DNA of 5,277 bases, taken from JBDTGE01 sp050742975. GTDB taxonomy: Bacteria; Actinomycetota; Actinomycetes; Mycobacteriales; Jatrophihabitantaceae. The DNA lies in assembly GCA_050742975.1 (NCBI GenBank), contig JBOGDQ010000289.1:1-5277 (forward strand), written 5' to 3'. The notes below the pieces were generated by a model. It did not search any database, was not told the DNA's origin, and saw only the letters and a program-made list of their open reading frames with translations. Numbering within the stretch: position 1 is the stretch's first letter; each line of letters opens with the position of its first letter. Positions 1-5,277 of this stretch are shown here, one piece after another. The translations under genes and the position numbers were made by a program.

Positions 1-12
1 GCGCTATAGCGC
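1..12. repeat. 12-base perfect palindrome downstream of the DUF309 gene
   Basis: The first twelve bases read GCGCTATAGCGC, which equals its own reverse complement. It lies 14 bases beyond the stop codon of the minus-strand DUF309 gene. It may be part of a terminator or a protein-binding site, but the left side is cut by the window edge and as a hairpin it would give only four G/C pairs around a TATA loop. Function unknown. Confidence 0.4.
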
Positions 13-26
13 GCCGGGACGGGTGT

Positions 27-473
27 TCATGCGGTCAGTTGGGGTGGGCGCGCGGGGAGCCCGTCGCCGCCGGCCCAGAGCAGCAGGCCCTCGACGTCGA
101 TCCGATGGGGCGGATCGTCCTCGTACGGCGCGATGTTCTCGCTGCCCCGGCGCAGCAGCGCAGTCGCACCGGTGGGGTTTCCGCGCGCCGCGTGCGTGAC
201 ACCGACGGCCAGTTGCGCCAGCCCCTGCCACAGGTTGCGCTCGGCCGGCGGTGCGGACTTCCACGCGTCCTCGAGGACCTCGTGCGCGTGGAACGGGCGG
301 CCGGCGTCGAACAGTCGCTGCGCTTCGGCGAGCGCTGCGGCCGGCGTACGCGCGATGCCCTCGGGCTGCCGCTCTACGCCCTGCGCGCCGTGCGGGAGGG
401 GACGGCCGAGGCCGTCGCGCGGGCGAGCGTTGCGCGCGCGCCCGCTCTCATCCCGGTCACGATCGGTACTCAT
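27..473 (-). CDS. DUF309 domain-containing protein
   Basis: A 148-residue soluble protein of the DUF309 family, a small all-helical domain of unknown biochemical role common in actinobacteria, cyanobacteria and bacilli. The family signature is clear: FHAHEVLEDAW at residues 61-71 (the conserved F-x-x-H-E-x-x-E-x-x-W pattern, with H64, E65, E68 and W71), then LWQGLAQLAVG at 81-91, and HAARGNPTGA at 94-103. No signal peptide or membrane helix is seen. Residues 1-40 are rich in Arg and Asp and precede the domain; they are probably disordered. The ATG at 473 is the only Met in the protein; an AAGG three to six bases ahead is a weak, close ribosome site. The gene sits 84 bases behind the S53 peptidase on the same strand, with a hairpin between them, so it is probably transcribed separately or by read-through. 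Family assignment is solid, function is not known. Confidence 0.88.
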   Translation of the reverse strand: MSTDRDRDESGRARNARPRDGLGRPLPHGAQGVERQPEGIARTPAAALAEAQRLFDAGRPFHAHEVLEDAWKSAPPAERNLWQGLAQLAVGVTHAARGNPTGATALLRRGSENIAPYEDDPPHRIDVEGLLLWAGGDGLPARPPQLTA

Positions 474-501
474 CGCCTTGATTCTGCCCGACGATCGCGA
501 C

Positions 502-552
502 CCGGCCGGTGGTCGAGAGGGCGCAGCGACGCCCCTCGACCACCGAGGCCGG
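502..552 (-). terminator. Strong bulged hairpin, likely terminator of the S53 peptidase gene
   Basis: Bases 508-517 (GGTGGTCGAG) pair perfectly with 535-544; after one bulged A at 518, bases 519-523 pair with 530-534 around a 6-base loop (CAGCGA, 524-529). Bases 502-507 can extend the stem with 547-552 after a 2-base bulge, giving about 21 base pairs. It begins five bases past the peptidase stop codon on the minus strand. There is no T-run on either side, which is common for actinobacterial hairpin terminators. It could also work on the opposite strand or as a 3' mRNA stabiliser. Confidence 0.65.
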
Positions 553-566
553 CCGGGCTACCCGGC
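552..566 (-). repeat. Perfect 6-base inverted repeat with the peptidase stop codon as its loop
   Basis: On the minus strand the sequence is GCCGGG-TAG-CCCGGC. The two six-base arms are exactly complementary and the three-base loop is the TAG stop codon of the S53 peptidase gene. It abuts the larger hairpin at 502-552, sharing only base 552 with it. It could stack with that hairpin in the transcript end, or be chance in GC-rich DNA. Confidence 0.5.
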
Positions 567-2537
567 GTGGGAGCCGAGGTAGCTCGCCAGTGTCGGCACG
601 ATCAGGCTGCCGACCCCGGTGATGTCGTCATAGCCCTGCGCCGTCGTCAGTGACAGGCCCTGGTTCAGCGTGTTCAGGTACAGGTTCCCCGAACGCGCCG
701 ATCGGTAGTACAGGGCCACGGGCGAGGCCGGTGTCACCACGTCGTGGAACGCTGCCGGCCTGTCCGTCGACGCCTGGTACAGCGCGGGGTTCGCGAAGCC
801 GACCCTCGATCCGGTCGCGTCCTGCACGAGTGCCATCTTGGCGGCCGCGATCGGCGAGGCCAGGCTGGTGCCGCCGTACGTCTCGTACTCGAACGGGCCG
901 GTCTGCAGCGTCGTGTCGTCGATGATCGGACGCAGCGCGATCTGGAATCCGGTGTACGGGTCGGCCAGGTCGGCGATGTCAGGGACGACGCGCGACGGCG
1001 TCCCGTCCACCGATGTCGCCAGTGCGTCCGGTACGACGCCCTGCTGGTACGCGGGCTGGGCGAACAGCGCACTGACGCCGCCGCCGGCACCGCCGCCGTA
1101 GAGGTTGCCCGGAAGTGCCGCGGCGTACTGATTGTTCGCGACCTGGTCCAGGATGTCGCCCCAGCCGGTCTCGAACTGGTAGCGGCCGTTCGCAGCGATG
1201 GCCTCGCTGGTGCCGCCGACGGCGGTGACGAACGGCGAGGACGCGGGGAAGTCCGGCGACGTGTAGCCCAGGTTCACGCTCTCGTCGCCGCTGTCTCCGC
1301 TGGAGAAGTACAGGCCGATGCCCTCGCCGGCCGCCTGGATGTGGATGTTCTGCTCGCCGCGCACGACGTCGTCCGGTACCCCCTCGCCCTGGTCGCCGTA
1401 GCTGTTGCTGACGATGTCGGCCAGTCCGCGGTCGACGATCTTCGACAGCGCGATGTCCAGGCCGCCGCCGCAGTTGAAGCCGCCGACGTAGAGGATGTTC
1501 GCGCCGGGGGCGATGGAGTGTGCCGACTGGACGTCGATCGACTCCTCGGCCTGCCACCCCGACGGCTGCTGGCACAGTGCCTGGTCCTGGAAGTCCGCCG
1601 GTCCGGGCGCGATCTGCCGGAACCGGGTCAGCAGCGGCGAGCCGACGGCGCGCATGTAGTCGTTCGTGTCCTGCACGATCGTCGGCGACGCGTAGGCATC
1701 GACGATGGCGATGGTCTGCCCGGTGCCGTCGTGACCCGAGTTGATCTGCTTGTTCACGTCACCAGCCGAGCGCAGCTGGCCGGGCAGGTAGCCGCAGATC
1801 GCGGTCGGGAACGACGTTCGCCCGTAAGCCGTCGGCAGGGTTCCGCTGTTCTGCCCGAAGTAGCTCGAGCAGGCCGGCGCGGAGGCGGCCTTCGGTGTTG
1901 CCCGGGGCGCGGCTGCTGCCCCGGTGCCGGTCCCGAGTTGGACGTTGCTCGGAGTGGTCAGTGCCGCGCGGCTGTTGCCCAGGCTGATCGCGCTCACCTT
2001 GGCGGCGATCGAGGCGGGCAGGGTCGGTGCGCCGGACGGAGCGGAGACGAGCTTGCTGCCGACCCGGTAGTCGTGCAGTGTCGTGCCGAACGCGGCCGGG
2101 GTGCTCGCGGCCGGCCCGCGGAAGACGATGTACTCCCGGCTGGCCGGTGTGGCGAAGATGGTCTGACCGCTGTTCTTCAGGTACTTCTTCACCGCGTTGA
2201 AGTCGGACTGCGACGGTGCATACTTCGCGATCCACTTGGCCGGGCTGAGGAACTTGCCGTACTTGGCGTTGCCCGGTGTCGAGACGGCGGTCGCCAGGTT
2301 CTGCGCGCCGGCCTCGTCCCGAAGTGGCAGGTACACCTCGCCCTCGACGGTGGTGTCCGCGGTCGGCCCGACGTCGGCGCGGGCCGAGACGAAGCTCGGG
2401 ACCGAGCCCGGATAGGCGTGCCGGGCGGTTGCCGGCGCTGCGTCGGCCGCGTTCGGTGCCATGAGGACACCGGTGCTCAGGGCTGCTACCGCCAGGGCGG
2501 ACAGCCCGCGGCGGGCTCTCGTGGAGCGATTGGACAT
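558..2537 (-). CDS. Secreted S53 family serine-carboxyl peptidase (sedolisin / pro-kumamolisin type)
   Basis: A complete 659-residue preproprotein of an extracellular endopeptidase, a family usually active at acid pH. Residues 1-33 form a signal peptide: RSTRARR, a hydrophobic core (GLSALAVAAL), then an AXA site at ADA (31-33). About 45-190 is the Pro-kumamolisin activation domain, followed by an Ala/Pro/Thr-rich linker (191-222) where maturation probably occurs. The catalytic domain fills about 223-659. By family alignment the active site is E331 and D335 (EESID), oxyanion D415 (SSGDSG) and nucleophile S558 (GGTSLASP); all are present. D599 and G635-D637 fit the C-terminal calcium site. Four cysteines (223, 248, 322, 356), all in the mature part, suggest two disulfides. 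The ATG at 2537 was chosen because GGGAGAAG lies just before it and it gives a proper signal peptide; the in-frame ATG at 2624 would put 29 unrelated residues in front. It is divergent from the ABC operon. Substrate unknown. Confidence 0.95.
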   Translation of the reverse strand: MSNRSTRARRGLSALAVAALSTGVLMAPNAADAAPATARHAYPGSVPSFVSARADVGPTADTTVEGEVYLPLRDEAGAQNLATAVSTPGNAKYGKFLSPAKWIAKYAPSQSDFNAVKKYLKNSGQTIFATPASREYIVFRGPAASTPAAFGTTLHDYRVGSKLVSAPSGAPTLPASIAAKVSAISLGNSRAALTTPSNVQLGTGTGAAAAPRATPKAASAPACSSYFGQNSGTLPTAYGRTSFPTAICGYLPGQLRSAGDVNKQINSGHDGTGQTIAIVDAYASPTIVQDTNDYMRAVGSPLLTRFRQIAPGPADFQDQALCQQPSGWQAEESIDVQSAHSIAPGANILYVGGFNCGGGLDIALSKIVDRGLADIVSNSYGDQGEGVPDDVVRGEQNIHIQAAGEGIGLYFSSGDSGDESVNLGYTSPDFPASSPFVTAVGGTSEAIAANGRYQFETGWGDILDQVANNQYAAALPGNLYGGGAGGGVSALFAQPAYQQGVVPDALATSVDGTPSRVVPDIADLADPYTGFQIALRPIIDDTTLQTGPFEYETYGGTSLASPIAAAKMALVQDATGSRVGFANPALYQASTDRPAAFHDVVTPASPVALYYRSARSGNLYLNTLNQGLSLTTAQGYDDITGVGSLIVPTLASYLGSHAG

Positions 2538-2540
2538 GCA

Positions 2541-2548
2541 CTTCTCCC
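2541..2548 (-). promoter_or_regulatory. Ribosome binding site of the S53 peptidase gene
   Basis: On the minus strand GGGAGAAG ends three bases before the ATG at 2537, placing the GGAG core six bases from the start codon. This decides the start at 2537 over the upstream in-frame ATG at 2624. Confidence 0.75.
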
Positions 2549-2598
2549 GGGTGGGTGTAGGGATTCGGCCTGCCGTCGTCGCGTGGTCGTGGCGGCGG

Positions 2599-2609
2599 CA
2601 TTCGGAATG
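2599..2609. repeat. Inverted repeat CATTC-G-GAATG (possible operator)
   Basis: Five-base arms around a single G, exactly symmetric. It lies 62 bases upstream of the peptidase start codon, where a repressor or activator site would be expected. No second copy was found in the window, and short palindromes also arise by chance. Confidence 0.3.
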
Positions 2610-2637
2610 TACAGAGATGATCACTATGCCCGCTAGG

Positions 2638-2650
2638 GGTGCGTTGCACC
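2638..2650. repeat. Inverted repeat GGTGC-GTT-GCACC (possible operator)
   Basis: Five-base perfect arms around a three-base centre, near the middle of the divergent region (101 bases from the peptidase start, 126 from the ABC start). The position suits a regulator acting on both directions. As a hairpin it would be small; a protein-binding site is the more likely reading if it is functional. Confidence 0.3.
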
Positions 2651-2683
2651 ATTTCCTGATCGGCGACGCCGGGTCAGTCGCGC

Positions 2684-2702
2684 GATGTAGATCGATTTCA
2701 TC
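2684..2702. repeat. Imperfect 19-base inverted repeat upstream of the ABC operon
   Basis: GATGTA at 2684-2689 and TTCATC at 2697-2702 are inverted copies with one mismatch, separated by seven bases centred on 2693. It lies about 74 bases ahead of the ABC ATPase start and overlaps the only plus-strand -10-like sequence (GTAGAT), so a bound protein could block or activate this promoter. The signal is suggestive only. Confidence 0.3.
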
Positions 2703-2760
2703 CTTGCGGCGGGCGCGGCGAGCGGTATCGGCCTCCTACCGTTCGAGAAGCAGCAATCCG

Positions 2761-2768
2761 AGGAGAGG
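2761..2768 (+). promoter_or_regulatory. Ribosome binding site of the ABC ATPase gene
   Basis: AGGAGAGG ends seven bases before the ATG at 2776. A GTG at 2770 in the same frame would add only Val-His and leaves just one base between the end of this motif and the start, so ATG 2776 is preferred. Confidence 0.7.
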
Positions 2769-2775
2769 CGTGCAC

Positions 2776-3693
2776 ATGATCGAAGCGGTTGGTCTGACGA
2801 AGCGGTTCGGGGACAAGCTCGCCGTCGACGACCTGACCTTCACGGTGCGGCCCGGAATCGTCACCGGTTTTCTCGGGCCCAACGGCGCAGGGAAGTCGAC
2901 GACGATGCGAATGCTGCTCGGGCTCGACCGGCCGACCGCCGGCACGGCACGGGTCAACGGGCGTCCCTACGTCGAGCACCGCGCCCCGCTGCGCGAGGTG
3001 GGCGCGCTGCTGGAGGCTCGCGCGATCCACACCGGCCGGTCGGCGCGCAATCACCTGCTCGCACTGGCCGCCACCAACGGCATACCTCGCCGCCGGGTGG
3101 ACGAGGTCATCGACCTGGTCGGCCTGCCGACCGTGGCCGGCAAGCGCGCCGGCGGCTTCTCGCTCGGCATGGGGCAGCGGCTCGGGATCGCGTCCGCGCT
3201 GCTCGGCGACCCGCACACCCTGATCCTCGACGAGCCGGTCAACGGGCTCGATCCCGACGGCATCCTCTGGATCCGCAACCTTCTCAAGCGGCTGGCCGCC
3301 GAGGGCCGCACCGTCTTCGTCTCCTCGCACCTGATGAGCGAGATGGCGCTGACCGCCTCGCACCTCATCGTGGTGGGCCAGGGTCGGCTGATCGCGGACA
3401 TCGGGGTGACCGAGCTGACCCGCAGTGCCTCACGCGGGGCCGTGGCGGTGCGGACGGAGGAGGCCGCCCGGCTGCGCGACCTGCTGCTCGCCGACGGGGT
3501 GAGCGTGACGTCCACCGATCACGAGCTGCTCCACGTCGTCGGGCTCACCAGCGCTGCCGTCGGCCGCGTCGCCGCTCAGGCCGGCATCGCGCTGATCGAA
3601 CTGACACCGCAACACGCGTCCTTGGAGGAAGCATTCATGGAGATCACCCGGGACTCGCTCGAATATCGCGTGCCGGTGGGGAGCCTGTCATGA
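2776..3693 (+). CDS. ABC transporter ATP-binding protein (ABC-2 type exporter ATPase)
   Basis: A 305-residue cytoplasmic ATPase that would drive the permease encoded next to it. Motifs in order: Walker A GPNGAGKST (34-42), ABC signature FSLGMGQR (128-135), Walker B LILDEP (149-154), D-loop GLDP (157-160) and the switch histidine H185 in VSSHLMSEM. The Q-loop position seems to be filled by Glu (E80 in GALLEA), as in the bacitracin/lantibiotic-type (BcrA-like) ATPases. About 215-305 is a C-terminal extension ending in HASLEEAFMEIT, the usual tail of this group. The reading frame stays open upstream to 2461, but that stretch overlaps the peptidase gene and has no domain; translation starts at ATG 2776 with a good ribosome site. 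The stop overlaps the permease start by four bases (ATGA), so the two are translationally coupled. The cargo (drug, peptide or lipid) cannot be told from sequence. Confidence 0.95.
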   Translation: MIEAVGLTKRFGDKLAVDDLTFTVRPGIVTGFLGPNGAGKSTTMRMLLGLDRPTAGTARVNGRPYVEHRAPLREVGALLEARAIHTGRSARNHLLALAATNGIPRRRVDEVIDLVGLPTVAGKRAGGFSLGMGQRLGIASALLGDPHTLILDEPVNGLDPDGILWIRNLLKRLAAEGRTVFVSSHLMSEMALTASHLIVVGQGRLIADIGVTELTRSASRGAVAVRTEEAARLRDLLLADGVSVTSTDHELLHVVGLTSAAVGRVAAQAGIALIELTPQHASLEEAFMEITRDSLEYRVPVGSLS

Positions 3694-4493
3694 CGGGTGC
3701 CGTCGTCGAGACAGTGCCGGGGCTCAGCGGCCGGCGGGTGATCGTCTCGGAGTGGATCAAGTTCCGGTCGCTGCGCTCCACCTGGTTCAGCTTCGGCGCG
3801 GCCCTGGTGGTCGCCATCGGTCTCGGCATCCTGTTCTCCGCCCTGCGCGGGCACGACATCGCTGCTCACGGCGGGGTGGGGCCCGACTTCGACCCGGTGC
3901 AGATGAGCCTGCGCGGCGTCTTCCTGGCCCAGCTCGCCGTCGGCGTGCTCGGCGTCCTGATGATCACGGGGGAGTACAGCACCGGGATGATCCGGGCGTC
4001 GCTGTCGGCCGTGCCGCGCCGGGTGCCCGTACTGCTGTCCAAGGCGCTGGTCTTCGCGAGCGCGACCTTCGTGATCACGACGATCGCGGCCCTCATCGCC
4101 TTCCTGGGCGGTCAGGCCGCGCTGCACAGCGACCACCTCGGGGTGTCCATCACCTCCGGCGGCGCGGCCCGTGCGGTCCTCGGTGCCGGGCTCTACCTCG
4201 TCGTCGTGGGGCTGCTGGCGCTCGGCTGCGGGTTCGCGCTCCGCAACACCGGCGGGGCCATCGCGACGCTGTTCGGCCTGCTGCTGGTGCTGCCCATTCT
4301 CGGCGAGGCGCTGCCGTCGTCGTGGCAGGACCACGTCGTCAAGTACCTGCCGATGAACGCCGGGTCGGCGATCATGACGGCCAAGCGCGACCCGACCATG
4401 TTGAGCCCGTGGGCCGGCCTGGGTGTGTTCGCGCTGTACGCCCTCGCGGCCCTCGCCGTCGGATTTGCTGTGCTGCGCCGCCGCGATGCCTGA
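3690..4493 (+). CDS. ABC-2 type transporter permease
   Basis: A 267-residue integral membrane protein, the transmembrane partner of the ATPase just upstream. Six hydrophobic segments are seen, at about 33-51, 76-94, 116-140, 163-183, 187-205 and 241-262, the standard count for one ABC-2 permease subunit. The N-terminal SEWIKFRSLRSTW (20-32) and the GEYSTGMIRASLSAVPRR stretch (94-111) after helix 2 are hallmarks of actinobacterial ABC-2 permeases. The protein ends in an Arg-rich cytoplasmic tail (RRRDA). The start ATG at 3690 overlaps the ATPase stop, and GGGGAG at 3678-3683 sits six bases ahead. With a single ATPase and a single permease, the working transporter is probably a pair of each. 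Export of an antimicrobial or cell-envelope compound is a reasonable guess from the family and the neighbouring sensor kinase, not something the sequence proves. Confidence 0.92.
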   Translation: MTGAVVETVPGLSGRRVIVSEWIKFRSLRSTWFSFGAALVVAIGLGILFSALRGHDIAAHGGVGPDFDPVQMSLRGVFLAQLAVGVLGVLMITGEYSTGMIRASLSAVPRRVPVLLSKALVFASATFVITTIAALIAFLGGQAALHSDHLGVSITSGGAARAVLGAGLYLVVVGLLALGCGFALRNTGGAIATLFGLLLVLPILGEALPSSWQDHVVKYLPMNAGSAIMTAKRDPTMLSPWAGLGVFALYALAALAVGFAVLRRRDA

Positions 4494-4495
4494 TC

Positions 4496-4500
4496 GGTGA
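4496..4500 (+). promoter_or_regulatory. Weak ribosome binding site of the histidine kinase gene
   Basis: GGTGA lies nine bases before ATG 4510 and fifteen before the alternative ATG 4516, which favours 4510. It is a modest match, so translation may rely partly on coupling to the permease, whose stop codon is at 4491-4493. Confidence 0.45.
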
Positions 4501-4509
4501 TTCACACTG

Positions 4510-5277
4510 ATGCCCATGACGGATCCGGCGCGCGAGTTGATCGCGCTACCGAGCCGGTTGTCGTCGTCGGTCCTCCTCCGGCCCCTGCTCGCCGACGCGC
4601 TGCTGGCTCTCGCAGTGGCGCTCACCGCAGTTCCGCGCGCCTTCGGCGGCCCGATACCCGGCCGGGCGGACGTGCTCGTGATGTCGGTCGCGCTCGCGGT
4701 GCCGCTGATGTGGCGGCGACGGGCACCGTTCGCGGTGTTCGGCCTGGTCTGCCTGGTCGCCTTCGTCCAGTGGCTGCTCATGCGGCCGCTACCGGCCGAC
4801 GTCGCGGTGCTGATCGCGTTCTACACCGTCGCTGCCACCTCGCCCCTGCGACGCATCGCCGTAGCCGCAACCGTGTTCGAGGGCGGCATCCTGCTCGCGA
4901 TCGTCCGAGACGACGGCGGGCACCGTGACTACCTGTTGGCCATCGCCTTCCTGACCGCGCTGGGCGTCGCGGCGGGTGTGCTGGGCTTCAACGTCCGGGT
5001 CCGGCGCGCCTACCTGGCCGAGGTCGAACAGCGTGCCGCGCGGCTGGAACTCGAGCGTGATCAGCAGGGCCGGCTCGCGGTCGCGGCCGAGCGCAGCCGG
5101 ATCGCGCGCGAGATGCACGACATCATCGCGCACAACCTGACGGTCATGATCGCGTTGACCGACGGCGCCTCGCTCACCGCGGGCACCGATCCGACGCGGG
5201 CTTCGGCGGCGATGACGGAGGCCTCCGCGGCCGGGCGCCGCGCGCTCGCCGAGATGCGTCGCGCGCTGGGCGTATTG
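4510..5277 (+). CDS. Two-component sensor histidine kinase, HisKA_3 (NarL/DesK) type, 3' end outside window
   Basis: The first 256 residues of a membrane sensor kinase; the frame is open to the last base, so the C-terminal HATPase domain lies beyond the edge. The N-terminal half has five or six hydrophobic segments (about 24-43, 54-68, 73-91, 96-109, 113-133, 141-160) with very short loops, so it has no sizeable extracellular domain and probably senses something within the membrane. A charged helix (165-199) follows, likely a coiled coil. The dimerisation/phosphoacceptor motif is ERSRIAREMHDIIAHNL (194-210), with H203 as the phosphorylated histidine, and the HisKA_3 ending RRALAEMRRALGVL appears at 243-256. 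Start ATG 4510 is 16 bases after the permease stop, so it belongs to the same operon; ATG 4516 is an alternative. The partner is expected to be a LuxR/NarL-type response regulator downstream, possibly controlling the exporter. Confidence 0.92.
   Translation, partial: MPMTDPARELIALPSRLSSSVLLRPLLADALLALAVALTAVPRAFGGPIPGRADVLVMSVALAVPLMWRRRAPFAVFGLVCLVAFVQWLLMRPLPADVAVLIAFYTVAATSPLRRIAVAATVFEGGILLAIVRDDGGHRDYLLAIAFLTALGVAAGVLGFNVRVRRAYLAEVEQRAARLELERDQQGRLAVAAERSRIAREMHDIIAHNLTVMIALTDGASLTAGTDPTRASAAMTEASAAGRRALAEMRRALGVL

Larger units (their letters stand above)
2538..2775. promoter_or_regulatory. Divergent intergenic control region between peptidase and ABC operon
   Basis: This 238-base gap separates two divergently read genes and must hold promoters for both unless transcription enters from elsewhere. 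It is visibly less GC-rich than the genes around 2600-2700. I find no convincing -35/-10 pair. The best -10-like hexamers are weak: on the minus strand CATAGT (2623-2628) and TACATT (2602-2612 area), and on the plus strand GTAGAT (2687-2692). Three short inverted repeats lie inside and are listed separately. No tRNA, riboswitch or small gene is evident. Confidence 0.6.

Noticed and set aside
27..30. ATGA overlap suggesting another minus-strand gene starting at the DUF309 stop
   Set aside because: The frame from ATG at 30 ends after eight codons at TAG, so it encodes nothing.
39..653. A 204-codon plus-strand frame opposite DUF309 and the peptidase end
   Set aside because: No domain, Arg-rich, and antisense to a clear DUF309 protein; it also runs through the hairpin region.
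2538..2624. 29-residue N-terminal extension of the peptidase from ATG 2624
   Set aside because: It would bury the signal peptide behind polar residues; GGGAGAAG directly before ATG 2537 supports the shorter form.
744..2636. A 630-codon plus-strand open frame opposite the peptidase gene
   Set aside because: It is low-complexity in Arg, Val, Gly and Ala with no domain, and lies antisense to a complete S53 peptidase; long antisense frames are expected at this GC content.
1759..2652. A minus-strand frame overlapping the peptidase N-terminal half in another frame
   Set aside because: Arg/Pro/Gly-rich shadow translation; the peptidase frame carries the signal peptide and prodomain.
2644..2692. 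TTGCAC (2644-2649) as a -35 paired with GTAGAT (2687-2692) as a -10
   Set aside because: The spacing is 37 bases instead of about 17, so they cannot form one sigma-70-type promoter.
2461..2775. Upstream extension of the ABC ATPase frame by 105 codons
   Set aside because: It overlaps the peptidase 5' end and the promoter region, adds no domain, and a good ribosome site precedes ATG 2776.
3576..4781. A 401-codon minus-strand open frame opposite the permease and kinase start
   Set aside because: Composition is His/Gln/Arg/Asp-rich with no recognisable fold, and it spans parts of three well-supported plus-strand genes.
4497..4928. A plus-strand frame starting at GTG 4497 between permease and kinase
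   Set aside because: Arg-rich shadow; the kinase frame starting at 4510 gives membrane helices and the phosphoacceptor motif.

Overview
The window is GC-rich DNA with actinobacterial character: coding strands are full of GCC, CTC and GTC codons, intergenic spaces are short, there is an ATGA stop/start overlap, and the protein families (a secreted S53 peptidase with a Gly/Ala-rich style, a Streptomyces-type ABC-2 transporter, a DesK/NarL-type histidine kinase) are typical of actinomycetes. I cannot name a genus from the sequence alone.

Layout. Positions 1-26 are a non-coding tail with a 12-base palindrome. Minus strand, 27-473: a small DUF309-family protein. Positions 474-557 hold a strong bulged hairpin, probably the terminator of the next gene. 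Minus strand, 558-2537: a complete secreted serine-carboxyl peptidase of the S53 (sedolisin/pro-kumamolisin) family, with signal peptide, activation prodomain and an intact Glu/Asp/Asp/Ser active site. Positions 2538-2775 are a divergent control region with several short inverted repeats. Plus strand, 2776-5277: three tightly packed genes, an ABC transporter ATPase, its six-helix ABC-2 type permease (4-base overlap), and 16 bases later the start of a membrane-bound HisKA_3 histidine kinase that runs off the right edge before its ATPase domain.

How it fits together. The plus-strand genes look like one operon: a two-protein exporter (one ATPase, one permease, each probably dimeric) plus the sensor of a two-component system, whose LuxR-type response regulator would be expected just past the window. 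The peptidase is read away from it across a shared 238-base region, so co-regulation is possible but unproven. DUF309 lies downstream of the peptidase on the same strand, separated by a likely terminator.

I see no CRISPR array, RNA gene, insertion sequence or prophage gene. The families are all known; the points worth a second look are the regulatory structures (stop codon inside a hairpin loop, intergenic inverted repeats) and the unstudied pairing of peptidase, exporter and sensor. I do not see convincing evidence for a wholly new system.
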